Source: Jannaschia faecimaris
GTDB lineage: Bacteria; Pseudomonadota; Alphaproteobacteria; Rhodobacterales; Rhodobacteraceae
Length of the DNA: 49,350 bases
Assembly: GCF_900107415.1 (NCBI RefSeq)
Contig: NZ_FNPX01000022.1
Coordinates: 1 to 49,350, forward strand
Reading direction: 5' to 3'
A program made the position numbers and the translations under genes. Below the pieces are notes generated by a model that was not told where the DNA came from, did not search any database, and saw nothing but the letters and a program-made list of their open reading frames with translations. Shown here in pieces: positions 33,434 to 41,834 of the stretch (its first letter is position 1; each line of letters opens with the position of its first letter).

Positions 33434-33448
33434 GAACATAACATGAAC
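33434..33448. promoter_or_regulatory. LexA box upstream of imuA
   Basis: GAACATAACATGAAC fits exactly the alphaproteobacterial SOS box GAAC-N7-GAAC. It lies 27 bp upstream of the imuA start, so the mutagenesis cassette is expected to be induced by DNA damage. Confidence 0.85.
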
Positions 33449-33474
33449 ATTAATCGATTCTCTGGTGGCCTTCG

Positions 33475-34164
33475 ATGACTGATCCCACGCCGGATTCCGC
33501 TTTGCCCGCATTTACAGAGGCCTTCTCGAACACGCGGGATGGTGCGGGGACGGGCCTGGTTCTGGCGCAGATCGACGCCGCCTTGTCGGCGGCGCAGCGG
33601 GCAAGGGGGCCTATTTTATGGGTTCAGGATGCCCGCGCTGTGCAGGAAGGGGGCGTGCCCTGCCAACGGGGAATCGCGGAACTTGGGTTGAAAATGCCCA
33701 TCCTGCGCATCGCGGCACGGTCCGCCGCCGATGCGCTCTGGACGATGGAGGAGGGTTTGGAATGCGCCGCATTGTCCGCTGTCGTGGGCGAGGTCTGGGG
33801 GAACCCGAAGGCCTTGGATTTCACGGCGACCAAACGCTTGGCGATGCGGTCGCGCCGGTCGGGCGTGCCGGTCTGGCTGATGCGGCCGGATGGTGTGGCG
33901 GACCTGTCGGTCGCGCCCGACCGCTGGCGTGTCGACCCGGCTCCCTCACTCGACAACCCGTGGGACGCGCGTGCGCCGGGGCGGGCGCGGTGGTTGGCCG
34001 ATTTGTTTCGCACACGACGCGGAGCCCCGACCCGTTGGGTGGCCGAACATGATCCGGCGGCGCATCGTCTCGATCTGGTTGCCGCGTTTTCCGATCGCCC
34101 GTTGGGAGAGAGCGCAGGCGATGCAGCCCGCCCAGCCTTCCGTTCCGTGGGAGGAGGTGGCTGA
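33475..34164 (+). CDS. imuA: ImuA-like protein of the SOS mutagenesis cassette
   Basis: 229 residues, related to RecA/SulA-like ImuA proteins. ILWVQDARAVQEGGVPCQRG and ALWTMEEGLECAALSAVVGEV are typical. No complete Walker A is visible, as usual in ImuA. The C-terminal quarter is proline- and arginine-rich and overlaps the beginning of imuB by 116 bp in a different frame. ImuA is thought to link ImuB and the DnaE2 polymerase to RecA. Confidence 0.82.
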   Translation: MTDPTPDSALPAFTEAFSNTRDGAGTGLVLAQIDAALSAAQRARGPILWVQDARAVQEGGVPCQRGIAELGLKMPILRIAARSAADALWTMEEGLECAALSAVVGEVWGNPKALDFTATKRLAMRSRRSGVPVWLMRPDGVADLSVAPDRWRVDPAPSLDNPWDARAPGRARWLADLFRTRRGAPTRWVAEHDPAAHRLDLVAAFSDRPLGESAGDAARPAFRSVGGGG

Positions 34165-35644
34165 CGGCCTCGATCCCGATGCCCCTCTGGTGCTGGCGGC
34201 GCAGGGCCCCCATGGCCCGGTTGTCCACGCCGCCAATCCGTCCGCGCAGGCCGAAGGGGCCGCGCGCGGCATGCGTATCACTGATGTTCGCGCGCTGACG
34301 CCGATGGTGCAGGTCGTGCCGGCCGATCTGTCCGGCGATGCGGAGGCGCTGCGCCGCCTGATGCTATGGTCCCGGCGCTGGTGTCCCTGGTCGGCGAGCG
34401 ACGGGGCGGATGGTATCGTGCTGGACACGACCGGGTCCGATCACCTCTGGGGGGGCGAGGCGGCGATGCTGTCGGACATGCAGGCCCGCCTGCGCGATCT
34501 GGGACAGGAAGCGCGGCTGGCGGTCGCGCCCACCCACGGCGCGGCCTGGGCCTTGGCCCGTTACGGCGCTGCGCGTGAAATCTGCGGTCCGTCCGCACTC
34601 AAGGCCCGGCTGGCGATGCTGCCGGTCGCGGCGCTGCGGCTGGATGGTGCGACGTTGCTGACCCTGCGGCGGCTGGGGCTGAAACATATCGGCGATCTGA
34701 TGCTGATCCCCCGCGCGACGCTGGAGCGCCGGTTCGGTCGCGACGGTCGCGCGCTGATGACACCGCTCAGACGGTTGGACCAGATGACCGGCGACCTGCC
34801 CGAACCCATCGTCAGCCCGCCCCCGCCGCAGCGCTTCCGCGTCGTGCATCGCCTTGCCGAGCCGGTGATGGACCCGCAGCCGCTGTTACCCGAACCGATG
34901 CAGATGCTTTGTGCCGAACTGGCCGCCGCGGGGCAGGGACTGCGCGGGCTGCGTCTTGAGTTGTATCGCACCGATGGCACCACCAGCCGGTTCGAAGCGG
35001 GCTGTGCCCAGGCCAGCCGAGATCCGGCGCATCTGCAGAACCTGCTGACCTGCCACTTCGAAAGCCTGGACGCGGGCTTTGGCTTCGACACGCTCAGCCT
35101 GGAAGCACTGCGCCCGGAACCGCTCGCGGCGGCGCAAGTCCGGCTTGATGGCGGGGTGCAGGCCGATGTGGCCCTGGCCACTTTGGTTGACCGGCTGACC
35201 GTGCGGCTGGGGCCTGATGCGGTGCAGCTACCCGACCCGGTTGAAAGTCACTTGCCAGAATGTGCCGACCGCTGGTCGCCCGCGGTGCGCCGCGCTGGTC
35301 TTCTGGCTCCCGGTGGCCTGGGCGGCGGCGGCCTGGTCGCGCCGTCGCGGGACCGCCCCGTGCGCCTGTTGCGCTCACCCGAGCGGATCGAAGTGCTCTA
35401 CGCCGTGCCCGAAGGCCCGCCCGTACGGTTCAAATGGCGGCGCAAGCCCTACCTGATCCGCCGTCATCAGGGGCCTGAACGTATCGCCCCCGAATGGTGG
35501 CGCGCGCGTCCCGGCACCCGCCTGCGCGATTACTACAAGGTCGAGGTGGAGGCGGGCGAACGCTACTGGCTCTTCCGGGAGGGGATCATGGGGGACGGGC
35601 GCGGCGGCGAACCCGACTGGTTCCTTCATGGCCTTTTCGCCTGA
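34049..35644 (+). CDS. imuB: ImuB, catalytically defective Y-family polymerase homologue
   Basis: 531 residues. The beginning RIVSIWLPRFPIARW is the Y-family first strand, but the acidic catalytic residues (DxDxFFA) are absent, as expected of ImuB, which acts as adaptor to the beta clamp and DnaE2. Helix-hairpin-helix thumb (LRRLGLKHIGDLMLIPRATLERRFG) and the ImuB C-terminus (YYKVEVEAGERYWLFREG and WFLHGLFA) are present. The ATG at 34049 lies inside imuA, and an open frame runs further upstream, but this start gives the family N-terminus. Confidence 0.88.
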   Translation: MIRRRIVSIWLPRFPIARWERAQAMQPAQPSVPWEEVADGLDPDAPLVLAAQGPHGPVVHAANPSAQAEGAARGMRITDVRALTPMVQVVPADLSGDAEALRRLMLWSRRWCPWSASDGADGIVLDTTGSDHLWGGEAAMLSDMQARLRDLGQEARLAVAPTHGAAWALARYGAAREICGPSALKARLAMLPVAALRLDGATLLTLRRLGLKHIGDLMLIPRATLERRFGRDGRALMTPLRRLDQMTGDLPEPIVSPPPPQRFRVVHRLAEPVMDPQPLLPEPMQMLCAELAAAGQGLRGLRLELYRTDGTTSRFEAGCAQASRDPAHLQNLLTCHFESLDAGFGFDTLSLEALRPEPLAAAQVRLDGGVQADVALATLVDRLTVRLGPDAVQLPDPVESHLPECADRWSPAVRRAGLLAPGGLGGGGLVAPSRDRPVRLLRSPERIEVLYAVPEGPPVRFKWRRKPYLIRRHQGPERIAPEWWRARPGTRLRDYYKVEVEAGERYWLFREGIMGDGRGGEPDWFLHGLFA

Positions 35645-35691
35645 TCCCAAATGTTCACTGCCCTTTCTCTGCTTTGGAAATACTCCGGGGT

Positions 35692-35708
35692 CTGGGGCAG
35701 AGCCCCAG
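35692..35708. other. Stem-loop directly before dnaE2
   Basis: CTGGGGC-AGA-GCCCCAG is a perfect 7-bp stem with a 3-nt loop, ending 9 bp before the dnaE2 ATG and occupying the place of the ribosome site. The preceding TACTCCGGGGT makes the whole block resemble GC-rich intergenic hairpins common in this bacterial group. It may lower DnaE2 translation relative to ImuAB. Confidence 0.5.
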
Positions 35709-35717
35709 CCGTGACCC

Positions 35718-38700
35718 ATGCCTGATCAGCCCCCCACCCCCGACAAACGTACTCTCGACCCGGATCAGACGTTCCGGAAAAACCCCCGCGCGCCCTTTGT
35801 GGAGCTGGGCCTGACGACCTGCTTTTCGTTCCTGTACGGCGCATCCGAACCTGTGGATTTGGTGACGACGGCCCATGCCCTCGGCTATCACGCGCTTGGC
35901 GTGGCGGATCGCAATTCCATGGCTGGCGTGGTCCGCCTGCATGTCGAGGCGAATACGACGAAAATCAAACCCCTGATCGGGACGCGTATCGTGTTGACCG
36001 ATGGTACCGCAGTCTTGGCCTTTCCCCGTGACCGGGAGGCTTACGGCCGGCTCTGCGCCCTTATCTCCAAGGGGCGGATGTCGGGGTTGAACGGAGAATG
36101 GCAGGCCAAGGGACAATGCGACCTGAGCCTCAATGACCTGGCCGACCATCAGGCAGGCAGCCTGCTGATCGCGCTGCCGCCCGACGACCTGACCGCCTTC
36201 GAGGCGCAACTTCCCAGTCTGGTGCGCCGGTTGCCGTCGCTGTCGCATGTCGCGGTGGCGCATCTCTACCGGGGCGACGATCACGCCCGGATCGAACGGC
36301 TGGACCGGTTGGCACGCTTTCACGGTCTGCGGATCGTGGCGACGAACGACGTTCATTATCACTCGGCCGCGCGCCGTCCTCTGCAGGACGTGCTGACCTG
36401 CATCCGGGAAAAGGTCAGGCTGGCCGAAGCTGGATACCATCTGCACGCCAACAGCGAACGTCATCTGAAATCACCCGAGGAGATGATCCGCCTGTTCGCC
36501 CGCTGGCCCCATGCCATCCGTGAAAGCCTGACGATTGCCGATCAGCTTGACTTCAGCCTGACGGAATTGCGCTACGAATACCCCGAGGACGACATCCCGG
36601 CTGGCCGCACGCCGGATGAGCATCTGCGTATTCTGACCGAGGCTGGGGCGGCCCGCCGTTATCCGGAGGGCGTCCCGCAGAAGGTCCGCGATGCGATCGA
36701 GATGGAGTTGCCCTTCATCCGCCGCAAGCAACTGGCCCGCTACTTCATCACCATTCAGGAGATCGTCGGCCATGCCCGCAGTCAGGGCATCCTGTGCCAA
36801 GGGCGCGGCTCGGCTGCCAATTCGGTGGTCTGTTATTGTCTCTGGATCACGTCGGTTGACCCGGCGCAGCACGATGTCCTGTTCGAACGCTTCCTGTCCG
36901 ACGAACGCGACGAGCCGCCCGACATCGACGTTGATTTCGAGCATGAACGCCGCGAGGAGGTGATCCAGCATATCTATGCCCGCTATGGGCGCGAACATGC
37001 CGGGTTGGCGGCGACGGTTATCCACTACCGCCCCCGCATGGCGATCCGCGAGGTGGGCAAGGTGATGGGCCTGTCCGAAGACGTGACCGCCGCGCTGGCA
37101 AAGACCGTCTGGGGCAGTTGGGGCCAGTCCGTGGACGACATGCATCTGGAGGAATCCGGCGTGAACATGCGCGATCCTCTTATCCGGCAGGCGATCCGGC
37201 TGACCGACATGCTGATCGGGATGCCGCGCCACCTGGGACAGCACGTGGGTGGGTTCATCCTGACCCGTCACCGACTGACCCACACGGTGCCTATCGGTAA
37301 CGGGGCCATGCCCGACCGCAGTTTCATCGAATGGGACAAGGACGACATCGAGGCGCTTGGCATCTTCAAGGTGGATGTACTGGCGCTTGGGATGCTGACC
37401 TGTATTCGCAAATGCTTCGATCTGTTGCGTGATCACTATGCCACCAAGATGGAACTGGCTACGATCAAGGAGGGCGACGCACCGACCTATGACATGCTGT
37501 GCCGGGGCGACTCCCTGGGTGTGTTCCAGGTGGAGAGCCGGGCGCAGATGGCGATGTTGCCCAAGCTGAAGCCACGTGTCTTCTATGACCTGGTGATCCA
37601 GGTCGCCATCGTGCGGCCCGGCCCCATCCAGGGCGACATGGTGCATCCTTACCTGAAGCGTCGGCGCGGGGCCGAGGTTATATATTATCCCAAGCCGGGT
37701 CCGCAGCATGACCCGGACGAGTTGCGCAACATTCTGAGCCGCACGCTGGGCGTGCCCATCTTTCAGGAACAGGCCATGAAGATCGCCATCGTCGCCGCCG
37801 AATTTTCAGGGGGCGAGGCGAACCAGCTGCGCAAGGCCATGGCGACGTTCCGGGCCAAGGGCAAAGTGTCGGACCATAAGGCCCGCATGGTCGAGCGGAT
37901 GGTCGCGCGCGGGTACGAGCCTGACTTCGCCGCTCGCTGTTTCAGCCAGATCGAGGGGTTCGGCGAATACGGCTTTCCCGAAAGCCACGCCGCCAGTTTT
38001 GCCCACCTGGTGTACGTCTCCAGCTATCTGAAATGTCATCACCCTGACATCTTTGCCTGTGCGCTTCTTAATTCGCAGCCGATGGGGTTCTACGCGCCTG
38101 CGCAGATCGTCGACATGGCGCGCCGCGCGGGCGTGGAGGTGCGGGCCATCGACGTCAATTATTCCGCGTGGGACAATACACTGGAGCCGGTGTCGACGGG
38201 TGTCTTCGCGCTGCGGCTGGGCCTGCGGCAACTGTCGGGGTTCAAGGCCGACGATGCGGCGCGGCTGGTCGGTGCCCGTCACGTGCCTTTCACCGGGGTG
38301 GAGGATCTGCGCCGTCGCACCCGGATCAGCAAGCGCGGGATCGAGATCCTGGCCGCTGCCGATGCCTTCCGGTCCTGCGGGCAGGATCGGCGCGCCGCGC
38401 TCTGGGATGCCAAGGCTATCCGTTCGGGGCCGGAACTTCCGCTGTTCACCCACGGGGATGCGCCAGATGTGGGCGAAGATCCCGCGCATCTGCTGCCGGA
38501 TATGCTGATGCACGAACAGGTGGTCGCCGATTACCAGACCGCGCGCCTGTCGCTAAGGGGACATCCCCTGCGGTTCATGCGCCGCGCCATGGACAAGGGC
38601 GGCTATACCCGCGCCGCCGATCTGCACACGCGGCGGTTCAACGAGAAGGTTTCGGTCGCGGGGCTTGTCCTGATCCGGCAGAAACCCGGTAGTGCGAAGG

Positions 38701-39020
38701 GTGTCTGCTTCATCACGCTGGAGGACGAGACGGGGGTGGTGAACATTGTTGTCTGGCCGGATCTGTTCAAGACGTTCCGCAAGGCGATCATGGGGGCCCG
38801 GCTGATGGCGGTGCATGGGCACGTGCAATACGACGGCGCGGTGCTGCACGTCGTCGCCCACGAAATCGTCGATCGCAACGACGCGCTGGCCCGCCTGTCC
38901 GAGGATGAGCTGGGGCCGACCTTGGCGCGTGCCGACGAAGTGGCGCGCCCGGTACCCGAACACACCAGCCGCCATCCCCGCGATGTGCGCGTCATCCCGA
39001 AGTCGCGGGATTTCCACTAA
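35718..39020 (+). CDS. dnaE2: Error-prone DNA polymerase DnaE2
   Basis: 1100-residue C-family polymerase. The PHP domain is at about residues 27-250 (ALGYHALGVADRNSMAGVVR). The palm has PDIDVDF with catalytic Asp402 and Asp404, followed by tiny HhH and OB regions (VSVAGLVLIRQKPGSAKGV). The C-terminus ends early, as in DnaE2, and lacks the tau- and clamp-binding tail of DnaE1. With ImuA and ImuB it performs damage-induced translesion synthesis. No obvious Shine-Dalgarno precedes the ATG; a stem-loop is there instead. Confidence 0.92.
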   Translation: MPDQPPTPDKRTLDPDQTFRKNPRAPFVELGLTTCFSFLYGASEPVDLVTTAHALGYHALGVADRNSMAGVVRLHVEANTTKIKPLIGTRIVLTDGTAVLAFPRDREAYGRLCALISKGRMSGLNGEWQAKGQCDLSLNDLADHQAGSLLIALPPDDLTAFEAQLPSLVRRLPSLSHVAVAHLYRGDDHARIERLDRLARFHGLRIVATNDVHYHSAARRPLQDVLTCIREKVRLAEAGYHLHANSERHLKSPEEMIRLFARWPHAIRESLTIADQLDFSLTELRYEYPEDDIPAGRTPDEHLRILTEAGAARRYPEGVPQKVRDAIEMELPFIRRKQLARYFITIQEIVGHARSQGILCQGRGSAANSVVCYCLWITSVDPAQHDVLFERFLSDERDEPPDIDVDFEHERREEVIQHIYARYGREHAGLAATVIHYRPRMAIREVGKVMGLSEDVTAALAKTVWGSWGQSVDDMHLEESGVNMRDPLIRQAIRLTDMLIGMPRHLGQHVGGFILTRHRLTHTVPIGNGAMPDRSFIEWDKDDIEALGIFKVDVLALGMLTCIRKCFDLLRDHYATKMELATIKEGDAPTYDMLCRGDSLGVFQVESRAQMAMLPKLKPRVFYDLVIQVAIVRPGPIQGDMVHPYLKRRRGAEVIYYPKPGPQHDPDELRNILSRTLGVPIFQEQAMKIAIVAAEFSGGEANQLRKAMATFRAKGKVSDHKARMVERMVARGYEPDFAARCFSQIEGFGEYGFPESHAASFAHLVYVSSYLKCHHPDIFACALLNSQPMGFYAPAQIVDMARRAGVEVRAIDVNYSAWDNTLEPVSTGVFALRLGLRQLSGFKADDAARLVGARHVPFTGVEDLRRRTRISKRGIEILAAADAFRSCGQDRRAALWDAKAIRSGPELPLFTHGDAPDVGEDPAHLLPDMLMHEQVVADYQTARLSLRGHPLRFMRRAMDKGGYTRAADLHTRRFNEKVSVAGLVLIRQKPGSAKGVCFITLEDETGVVNIVVWPDLFKTFRKAIMGARLMAVHGHVQYDGAVLHVVAHEIVDRNDALARLSEDELGPTLARADEVARPVPEHTSRHPRDVRVIPKSRDFH

Positions 39021-39327
39021 GGGGACGGTGCCGGTCCGCGCGCCCGATCCTGGCTACGTGCTGGATGATGATGCCGTGCGTCAGAGGTCGGCGGCCTCAT
39101 GGTGGTGATTGCCGACATCGCGATCAGGCCCCATGCCTCACGTCAATGGTGAGGCGGGAAGGTCCTGACCTTTCCGGCGCGGGGCCTCAGGCGTTCCAAC
39201 CATCCTCTGGACCATCCGAAAACGGGACAATCACATATTAGTCGCTGCGCACTTCGGAGGAGCGTCTCGGGGTAACGACTGTTTCAGACAGGTTGGCGGT
39301 CAGGTGACCGCCTGTTGTCCAGCCGTA
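39021..39327. terminator. Convergent gap after dnaE2 and pncB, with two candidate hairpins
   Basis: No gene is supported here. An imperfect hairpin at 39151-39188 (GAGGC..GGAAGGTC-CT-GACCTTTCC..GCCTC) could end dnaE2 transcription. A perfect GGCGGTC/GACCGCC stem with a 4-nt loop at 39295-39312 could serve pncB on the minus strand. Neither has a U-run. Confidence 0.4.
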
Positions 39328-40620
39328 TCAAACAACAACCTCCATCGCATCCTGATCGCCGACATCGAAAACCCGCTTATATCGGGCGATCTCGGCCTTC
39401 GGTCCCATGGCCTTGCGCGGATTGTCCGAGAGTTTCACGGTGGGGCGACCGTCGGCCTCGACCGCCTTGCACACCAGCGAGAACGGGGCGAGGGCGTCGT
39501 CCGCCACCAGCCCCCGGAAGTCGTTGGTCAGCAGGGTGCCCCAACCGAAAGACACGCGGACGCGGCCCTGAAACTGGCGGTGGAGTTCTTCGATCTTGTC
39601 GACGTCCAACCCGTCGGAAAAGATGACGAGCTTCTCTGTCGGATTCTCCCCGCGTTCTTTCCACCAGCGGATTGCCGTCTCGGCCCCTGTCGCAGGATCG
39701 CCGGAATCGACGCGGATGCCCGTCCAGCCCGCCAGCCAGTCAGGGGCGTTCTCCAAGAAGCCTTCGGTCCCATAAGTGTCAGGCAGGATGATGCGCAGGT
39801 TGCCCTCGTGTTCCTCCTGCCAGTCGGCGAGCACGTCGTAGGGGGCCCGCGCCAGCGCCGCGTCGCCATCGGCCAGCGCGGCGTAGATCATGGGCAATTC
39901 GTGGGCGTTGGTACCGATCGCCTCAACATCGCGATTCTTGGCGATCAGGCAGTTGGAAGTGCCGGCGAAGTTGTCGCCCAGGCCTTCGCGAAGCGCCTGC
40001 ACGCACCAGTCCTGCCAGAGGAACGAATGGCGCCGCCGGGTACCGAAGTCGGCGAGGCGGAGGTCTTCGAGGGCGCGCAGCCGTTCCACCTTTTCCCAAA
40101 CGCGGGTCATCGCGCGGGCATAGAGTACCTGAAGTTCGAACCGCCCCATGTCGCGCAGCACCGCACGGGAGCGCAACTCCATCAAGATGGCGAGCGCCGG
40201 AATTTCCCAGAGCATGACCTCGGGCCAGGGCCCTTCAAAAGTAAGCTCGTATTGCTCGCCCACGCGTTCAAGGTGGTATTCGGGAAGGCGCAGGTTCTCG
40301 AACCATTCCATGAAATCGGGGCGGAACATCTGGCGTTTGCCATAGAAGGTATTGCCGCGCAGCCAGGTGGATTCGCCACGGGTAAGCGACAGCGTGCGCA
40401 CGTGGTCGAGCTGTTCGCGCAGTTCCCCCTCGTCGATCAGGTGGGCAAGCGGGACGTGGATGGAGCGGTTGATCAGGCTGAACCGGACCTGCGTCGTCGG
40501 ATGTTTGCGGAAGACGGACTGACACATGAGAAGCTTGTAGAAATCGGTGTCGATCAAGGATCGGACAATCGGATCGATCTTCCATTTGTGGTTCCAAACG
40601 CGCGTGGCGATGTCGTTCAT
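39328..40620 (-). CDS. pncB: Nicotinate phosphoribosyltransferase
   Basis: 430 residues, matching PncB along its length: DTDFYKLLMCQSV at the N-terminus, FGTRRRHSFLWQ (with the likely phosphorylated His), GTSNCLIAK, and the phosphate-loop area IRVDSGDP and FSDGLDVDKI. It converts nicotinate to nicotinate mononucleotide, driven by ATP, in NAD salvage. The start at 40620 (MNDIATRVW) is chosen because GAGG lies just before it; ATG at 40632 is possible. pncA, which makes its substrate, is 3 kb upstream on the same strand. Confidence 0.92.
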   Translation of the reverse strand: MNDIATRVWNHKWKIDPIVRSLIDTDFYKLLMCQSVFRKHPTTQVRFSLINRSIHVPLAHLIDEGELREQLDHVRTLSLTRGESTWLRGNTFYGKRQMFRPDFMEWFENLRLPEYHLERVGEQYELTFEGPWPEVMLWEIPALAILMELRSRAVLRDMGRFELQVLYARAMTRVWEKVERLRALEDLRLADFGTRRRHSFLWQDWCVQALREGLGDNFAGTSNCLIAKNRDVEAIGTNAHELPMIYAALADGDAALARAPYDVLADWQEEHEGNLRIILPDTYGTEGFLENAPDWLAGWTGIRVDSGDPATGAETAIRWWKERGENPTEKLVIFSDGLDVDKIEELHRQFQGRVRVSFGWGTLLTNDFRGLVADDALAPFSLVCKAVEADGRPTVKLSDNPRKAMGPKAEIARYKRVFDVGDQDAMEVVV

Positions 40621-40960
40621 TGCGGACCTCATGTGCGGGGCGCGGTGGATTCGGACGCAGGTTAACCCGGTCAGGACACTGAGAAATAGTCCTTGTCGGT
40701 CGATTGGATGACACGGGCATGTCGGGAGCGCCCGGCGGATTGGTGTTTGATCTGCAATCGGCCTCTTGGTTGCCCGGGCGTTTGTTCGGCACGTTACGTG
40801 TGCAAACGGCAGCAGACCCGCGTTTGGCGAACGTGTCGACGTGCCATTCCGGAAGCCAGAAAGCACGGCACAAAAAGTGTCCGACCGCCGAGCTTTGGCA
40901 CATTCAAGCGGCCAGTGGTCAAGCGGCCAGTGTTTGCCGCCGACTGTCAGGCGTCAGGTT
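40621..40960. repeat. 340-bp gap upstream of pncB with a short tandem duplication (40904-40932)
   Basis: TCAAGCGGCCAGTG occurs twice, at 40904-40917 and 40919-40932, separated by one base. The rest of the gap shows no coding sequence. GGAC..GTCC (40673-40698 region, around CACTGAGAAATA) is a small inverted repeat near the pncB promoter area. No NAD riboswitch was recognised. Confidence 0.5.
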
Positions 40961-41725
40961 TCAGTGGGCCCGGAAAATCCCACGAGACAGCCGCCGACGT
41001 TCCGTGTCGAGAGATCCGGGCGGGTGGCGGGAGGATTTGAGGGCGGATTCGACTTCGGCGAGCCCCAGGGCGGCAGTCGCGACTTTCTTGAGCGAATAGG
41101 TCGGGACCGTCGTGACCCCCTTGAGCGCCGCCCGGGCGAGCGATTGCACCGCGATATGGATGATTTGCGCCGGCAGCGTGCCAGTGCCGGGCTTGGCGTC
41201 GCCCTCGGCAATGGCTTCACATGCGGTCACATCGCGGCTGACGTAGGTTCGGCAAATCATCGGACGCGCGTCATACGCCCGGCAAAGGCGCGTTTCCGGG
41301 TCCAGCGCCGGGCAGGCGTGCGTATGCCAGGCGCGTCCGTCCGGCTGACCGGCGAGGGGCGTCAGCACTGCGTGTAGCGCGCGCGCCTCGGCCCCCGTGA
41401 TCGTGCCGCCGTCATCGCCGGGAAGAATGCAACAGAAGGCACAGCCCGCTTTACAGTCAAGGCCTTCGGGTGCGGGGCTTTGATCGACCATCGCTTGCCC
41501 GACCTGTCGCGCGGCGGACCCGGAGGCGAGGTCACGAACGATGCCGGTGAACGGTTCGGTGCGGACGGTGCCCAGCCAGGCCATCAGCAGACCCCGTGCC
41601 TGTTCGACGACTTGCGGTGGCGTGCCGGACAGGCGCGCGGAAGAGATGGCGGCGCGCAGGCTCTCGACATCGCGGGGCGGGCCGGAACGTGCGGCGCGGC
41701 GGGCGGTGCGGGGGGATTTCGACAT
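40961..41725 (-). CDS. YkgJ-family cysteine-cluster protein
   Basis: 254 residues. The cluster CKAGCAFCC, then CPALDPETRLCRAYDARPMICRTY, fits the CxxxCxxCC type of putative zinc/iron-chelating YkgJ proteins (UPF0153). The N-terminal basic stretch (MSKSPRTARRAARSG) and the helical C-terminus have no assigned role. The start at 41725 is chosen because the longer frame to 41866 would cross the BCCT terminator. Function is unknown; relatives may handle metal or act in Fe-S-linked modification. Confidence 0.75.
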   Translation of the reverse strand: MSKSPRTARRAARSGPPRDVESLRAAISSARLSGTPPQVVEQARGLLMAWLGTVRTEPFTGIVRDLASGSAARQVGQAMVDQSPAPEGLDCKAGCAFCCILPGDDGGTITGAEARALHAVLTPLAGQPDGRAWHTHACPALDPETRLCRAYDARPMICRTYVSRDVTACEAIAEGDAKPGTGTLPAQIIHIAVQSLARAALKGVTTVPTYSLKKVATAALGLAEVESALKSSRHPPGSLDTERRRLSRGIFRAH

Positions 41726-41784
41726 CTGGCGGCTCCGGGGCTGGGCCAGTGGGTTAAACCAAACCCGGCTCCGTGCTGCCAGCA

Positions 41785-41810
41785 GAAAGGGGGCCCGAAG
41801 GCCCCCTTTC
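41785..41810 (-). terminator. Rho-independent-type terminator of the BCCT gene
   Basis: On the minus strand GAAAGGGGGCC-TTCG-GGCCCCCTTTC forms an 11-bp perfect stem closed by the very stable UUCG tetraloop, 25 bp after the BCCT stop codon. The A-rich and T-rich ends of the stem supply the U-tract. The 16-bp palindrome TTTCAAGATCTTGAAA overlaps at 41807-41822. Confidence 0.8.
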
Positions 41811-41834
41811 AAGATCTTGAAAACGACGTTGGGC

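Noticed and set aside
36471-37709. Minus-strand frame of about 410 codons inside dnaE2
   Set aside because: Composition-driven shadow; rich in His, Gln and Asp repeats typical of reverse-frame reading of GC-rich genes.
39304-40665. Plus-strand frame of about 450 codons opposite pncB
   Set aside because: Antisense shadow of a clear nicotinate phosphoribosyltransferase; no ribosome site and no recognisable domain.
40621-40960. NAD-related riboswitch or NrtR/NiaR site before pncB
   Set aside because: No conserved riboswitch core or known operator could be recognised; only a short duplication and a weak inverted repeat.
41807-41822. TTTCAAGATCTTGAAA as a regulatory operator
   Set aside because: It overlaps the BCCT terminator downstream of two genes' ends, not a promoter; more likely part of the terminator region.
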